In this document: in pieces, positions 5,103 to 5,866 of the stretch
Layout: every line of letters begins with the position of its first letter
How positions within the stretch are numbered: position 1 is the stretch's first letter
Origin: LMEP-6097 sp049314535
Lineage (GTDB): Bacteria > Cyanobacteriota > Vampirovibrionia > LMEP-6097
Reading direction: 5' to 3'
DNA length: 5,866 bases
NCBI GenBank assembly: GCA_049314535.1
Contig: JBMOEX010000111.1
Location: 1-5,866, forward strand
Notes under the pieces: model-generated
Seen by the model: only the letters and a program-made list of their open reading frames with translations
What the model was told of the DNA's origin: nothing
Database searches by the model: none
Translations under genes and position numbers: made by a program

Positions 5103-5866
5103 TCTGCTGTTTTACTATCTGAAAGATCCTCTCAACTTCTGCTGTATCATTTAACACTTTATAAATAGCTTGTTTAATTAAATTTTCTCCAGGAAGATTA
5201 CCTCTAAAGTCTGCACTGAGACTAGCTCTCACCGCAGCATCTACGGCTATGGCGAGCTCTTCATTCTCACCTAAGTTATGATAAAGGGCTCTTTGTGCAT
5301 TGGTTTTTATTCCAGCTGGCATATCGTCACTAGCAGGGTTTGTGACTCTCTTAGCCAATTCAGAAATTCGTTTTAAATATGATTCATAGTCTAAGGCTTT
5401 GGCTTTTCGTTCTTTAATAATCTCCTCTAGAAGTTTAGACATCTCATCAAAATAAGCAGGATCTATTAAATGGTCTTTTATGATTTTATTACGTACGTTA
5501 TTCTCAATAGTTTCAGCCACAGCTTCCGGGCTGCTCCGTATTCCTTCAGGCAAACCATTAATAGCATCCTCAGGGCTGTCAACCATAATCTCAAGTAGAG
5601 GTTTGTCTCCAAATGGATCAATACGCCTACTATCTTCAGCCTGAATATAAGTATCAAGAAGATGCCTCATATCCGCTTCGTAACTTTTATGATCAAGCTT
5701 CTCACCACTAGCCATGCGGATTTCTTCTCTTAGTTTTAGATACTTATCTACTTGATTTTTTATATTTTGAATTTCATGATCACTGTATCCAGCCTCACTC
5801 ATCTCATCAGCAATATTTGCGTAGGCGCGAATCAAACTTACCGTATGCTTATACAAAGCAACTCTT
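5092..5866 (-). CDS. hsdR: Type I restriction enzyme R subunit, C-terminal part (partial at window edge)
   Basis: The frame is open from the right window edge to a TAA at 5092-5094, giving about 258 residues of the C-terminal helical part of a type I restriction endonuclease R subunit. No nuclease or helicase motif is in view; those should lie beyond the edge. The call rests on the helical tail typical of HsdR, with segments such as SLIRAYANIADEM, YEADMRHLLDTYI and DPAYFDEMSKLLEEII, and on alignment by eye with residues about 780-870 of the second HsdR in this window (KYDTKIEKLMNTYIY). In known enzymes this tail helps dock HsdR on the methyltransferase core. A TTG at 5854-5856 could be taken as a start, but the frame continues upstream through sense codons and family logic says the protein is much longer. 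It overlaps the downstream metallopeptidase gene by 11 bases, as in many hsdR-peptidase pairs. The family call is firm; its subtype is not determinable. Confidence 0.85.
   Translation of the reverse strand, partial: RVALYKHTVSLIRAYANIADEMSEAGYSDHEIQNIKNQVDKYLKLREEIRMASGEKLDHKSYEADMRHLLDTYIQAEDSRRIDPFGDKPLLEIMVDSPEDAINGLPEGIRSSPEAVAETIENNVRNKIIKDHLIDPAYFDEMSKLLEEIIKERKAKALDYESYLKRISELAKRVTNPASDDMPAGIKTNAQRALYHNLGENEELAIAVDAAVRASLSADFRGNLPGENLIKQAIYKVLNDTAEVERIFQIVKQQNEY

Noticed and set aside
5854..5856. TTG as start of a separate 254-residue protein
   Set aside because: The frame continues upstream to the window edge and the protein is recognisably only the tail of an HsdR, so this is an internal leucine codon.

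Overview
The window is an AT-rich bacterial segment in which every supported gene lies on the minus strand, so it reads from right to left. Shine-Dalgarno-like sites, ATGA start/stop overlaps and type I restriction genes mark it as bacterial or bacterial-mobile DNA. I could not assign a genus. The low GC and the leucine-rich-repeat fragment would suit a host-associated proteobacterium or a similar small-genome lineage, but that is only an impression. No tRNA, rRNA, CRISPR array, transposase or integrase was seen.

Layout in the direction of transcription: (1) 5866-5092, the C-terminal part of a first type I restriction R subunit, cut by the window edge. (2) 5102-4377, a YgjP/DUF45-type zinc metallopeptidase (HEMVH) whose start overlaps the hsdR end by 11 bases. 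(3) 4376-3993, a leucine-rich-repeat reading frame with no start codon, in frame with the peptidase and separated from it only by the peptidase's TAG stop. (4) 3996-3715, a 93-residue winged-helix protein that overlaps the LRR frame by ATGA. (5) 3714-3493, a short control region with a good sigma70-like promoter, seven helically phased TGTCC motifs in 22-bp tandem units, and a possible 39-codon leader ORF. (6) 3492-2638, a dinD homologue that starts in an ATGA overlap with the leader ORF. (7) 2635 to beyond position 1, a second and divergent type I R subunit, beginning 2 bases after the dinD stop and holding intact nuclease and helicase motifs for its 878 visible codons.

The two halves look like two restriction modules joined end to end: hsdR-metallopeptidase on the right and (wHTH)-repeats-dinD-hsdR on the left. 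The methyltransferase (hsdM) and specificity (hsdS) genes each would need are not in the window. The most distinctive element is the left module's control region. A small winged-helix protein is encoded directly before a promoter whose predicted start site runs into phased TGTCC repeats, followed by dinD and hsdR in tight coupling. My inference is that the small protein controls the timing or level of DinD and restriction-subunit synthesis, as C proteins do in some other restriction systems. No member of this arrangement can be tested from sequence alone.
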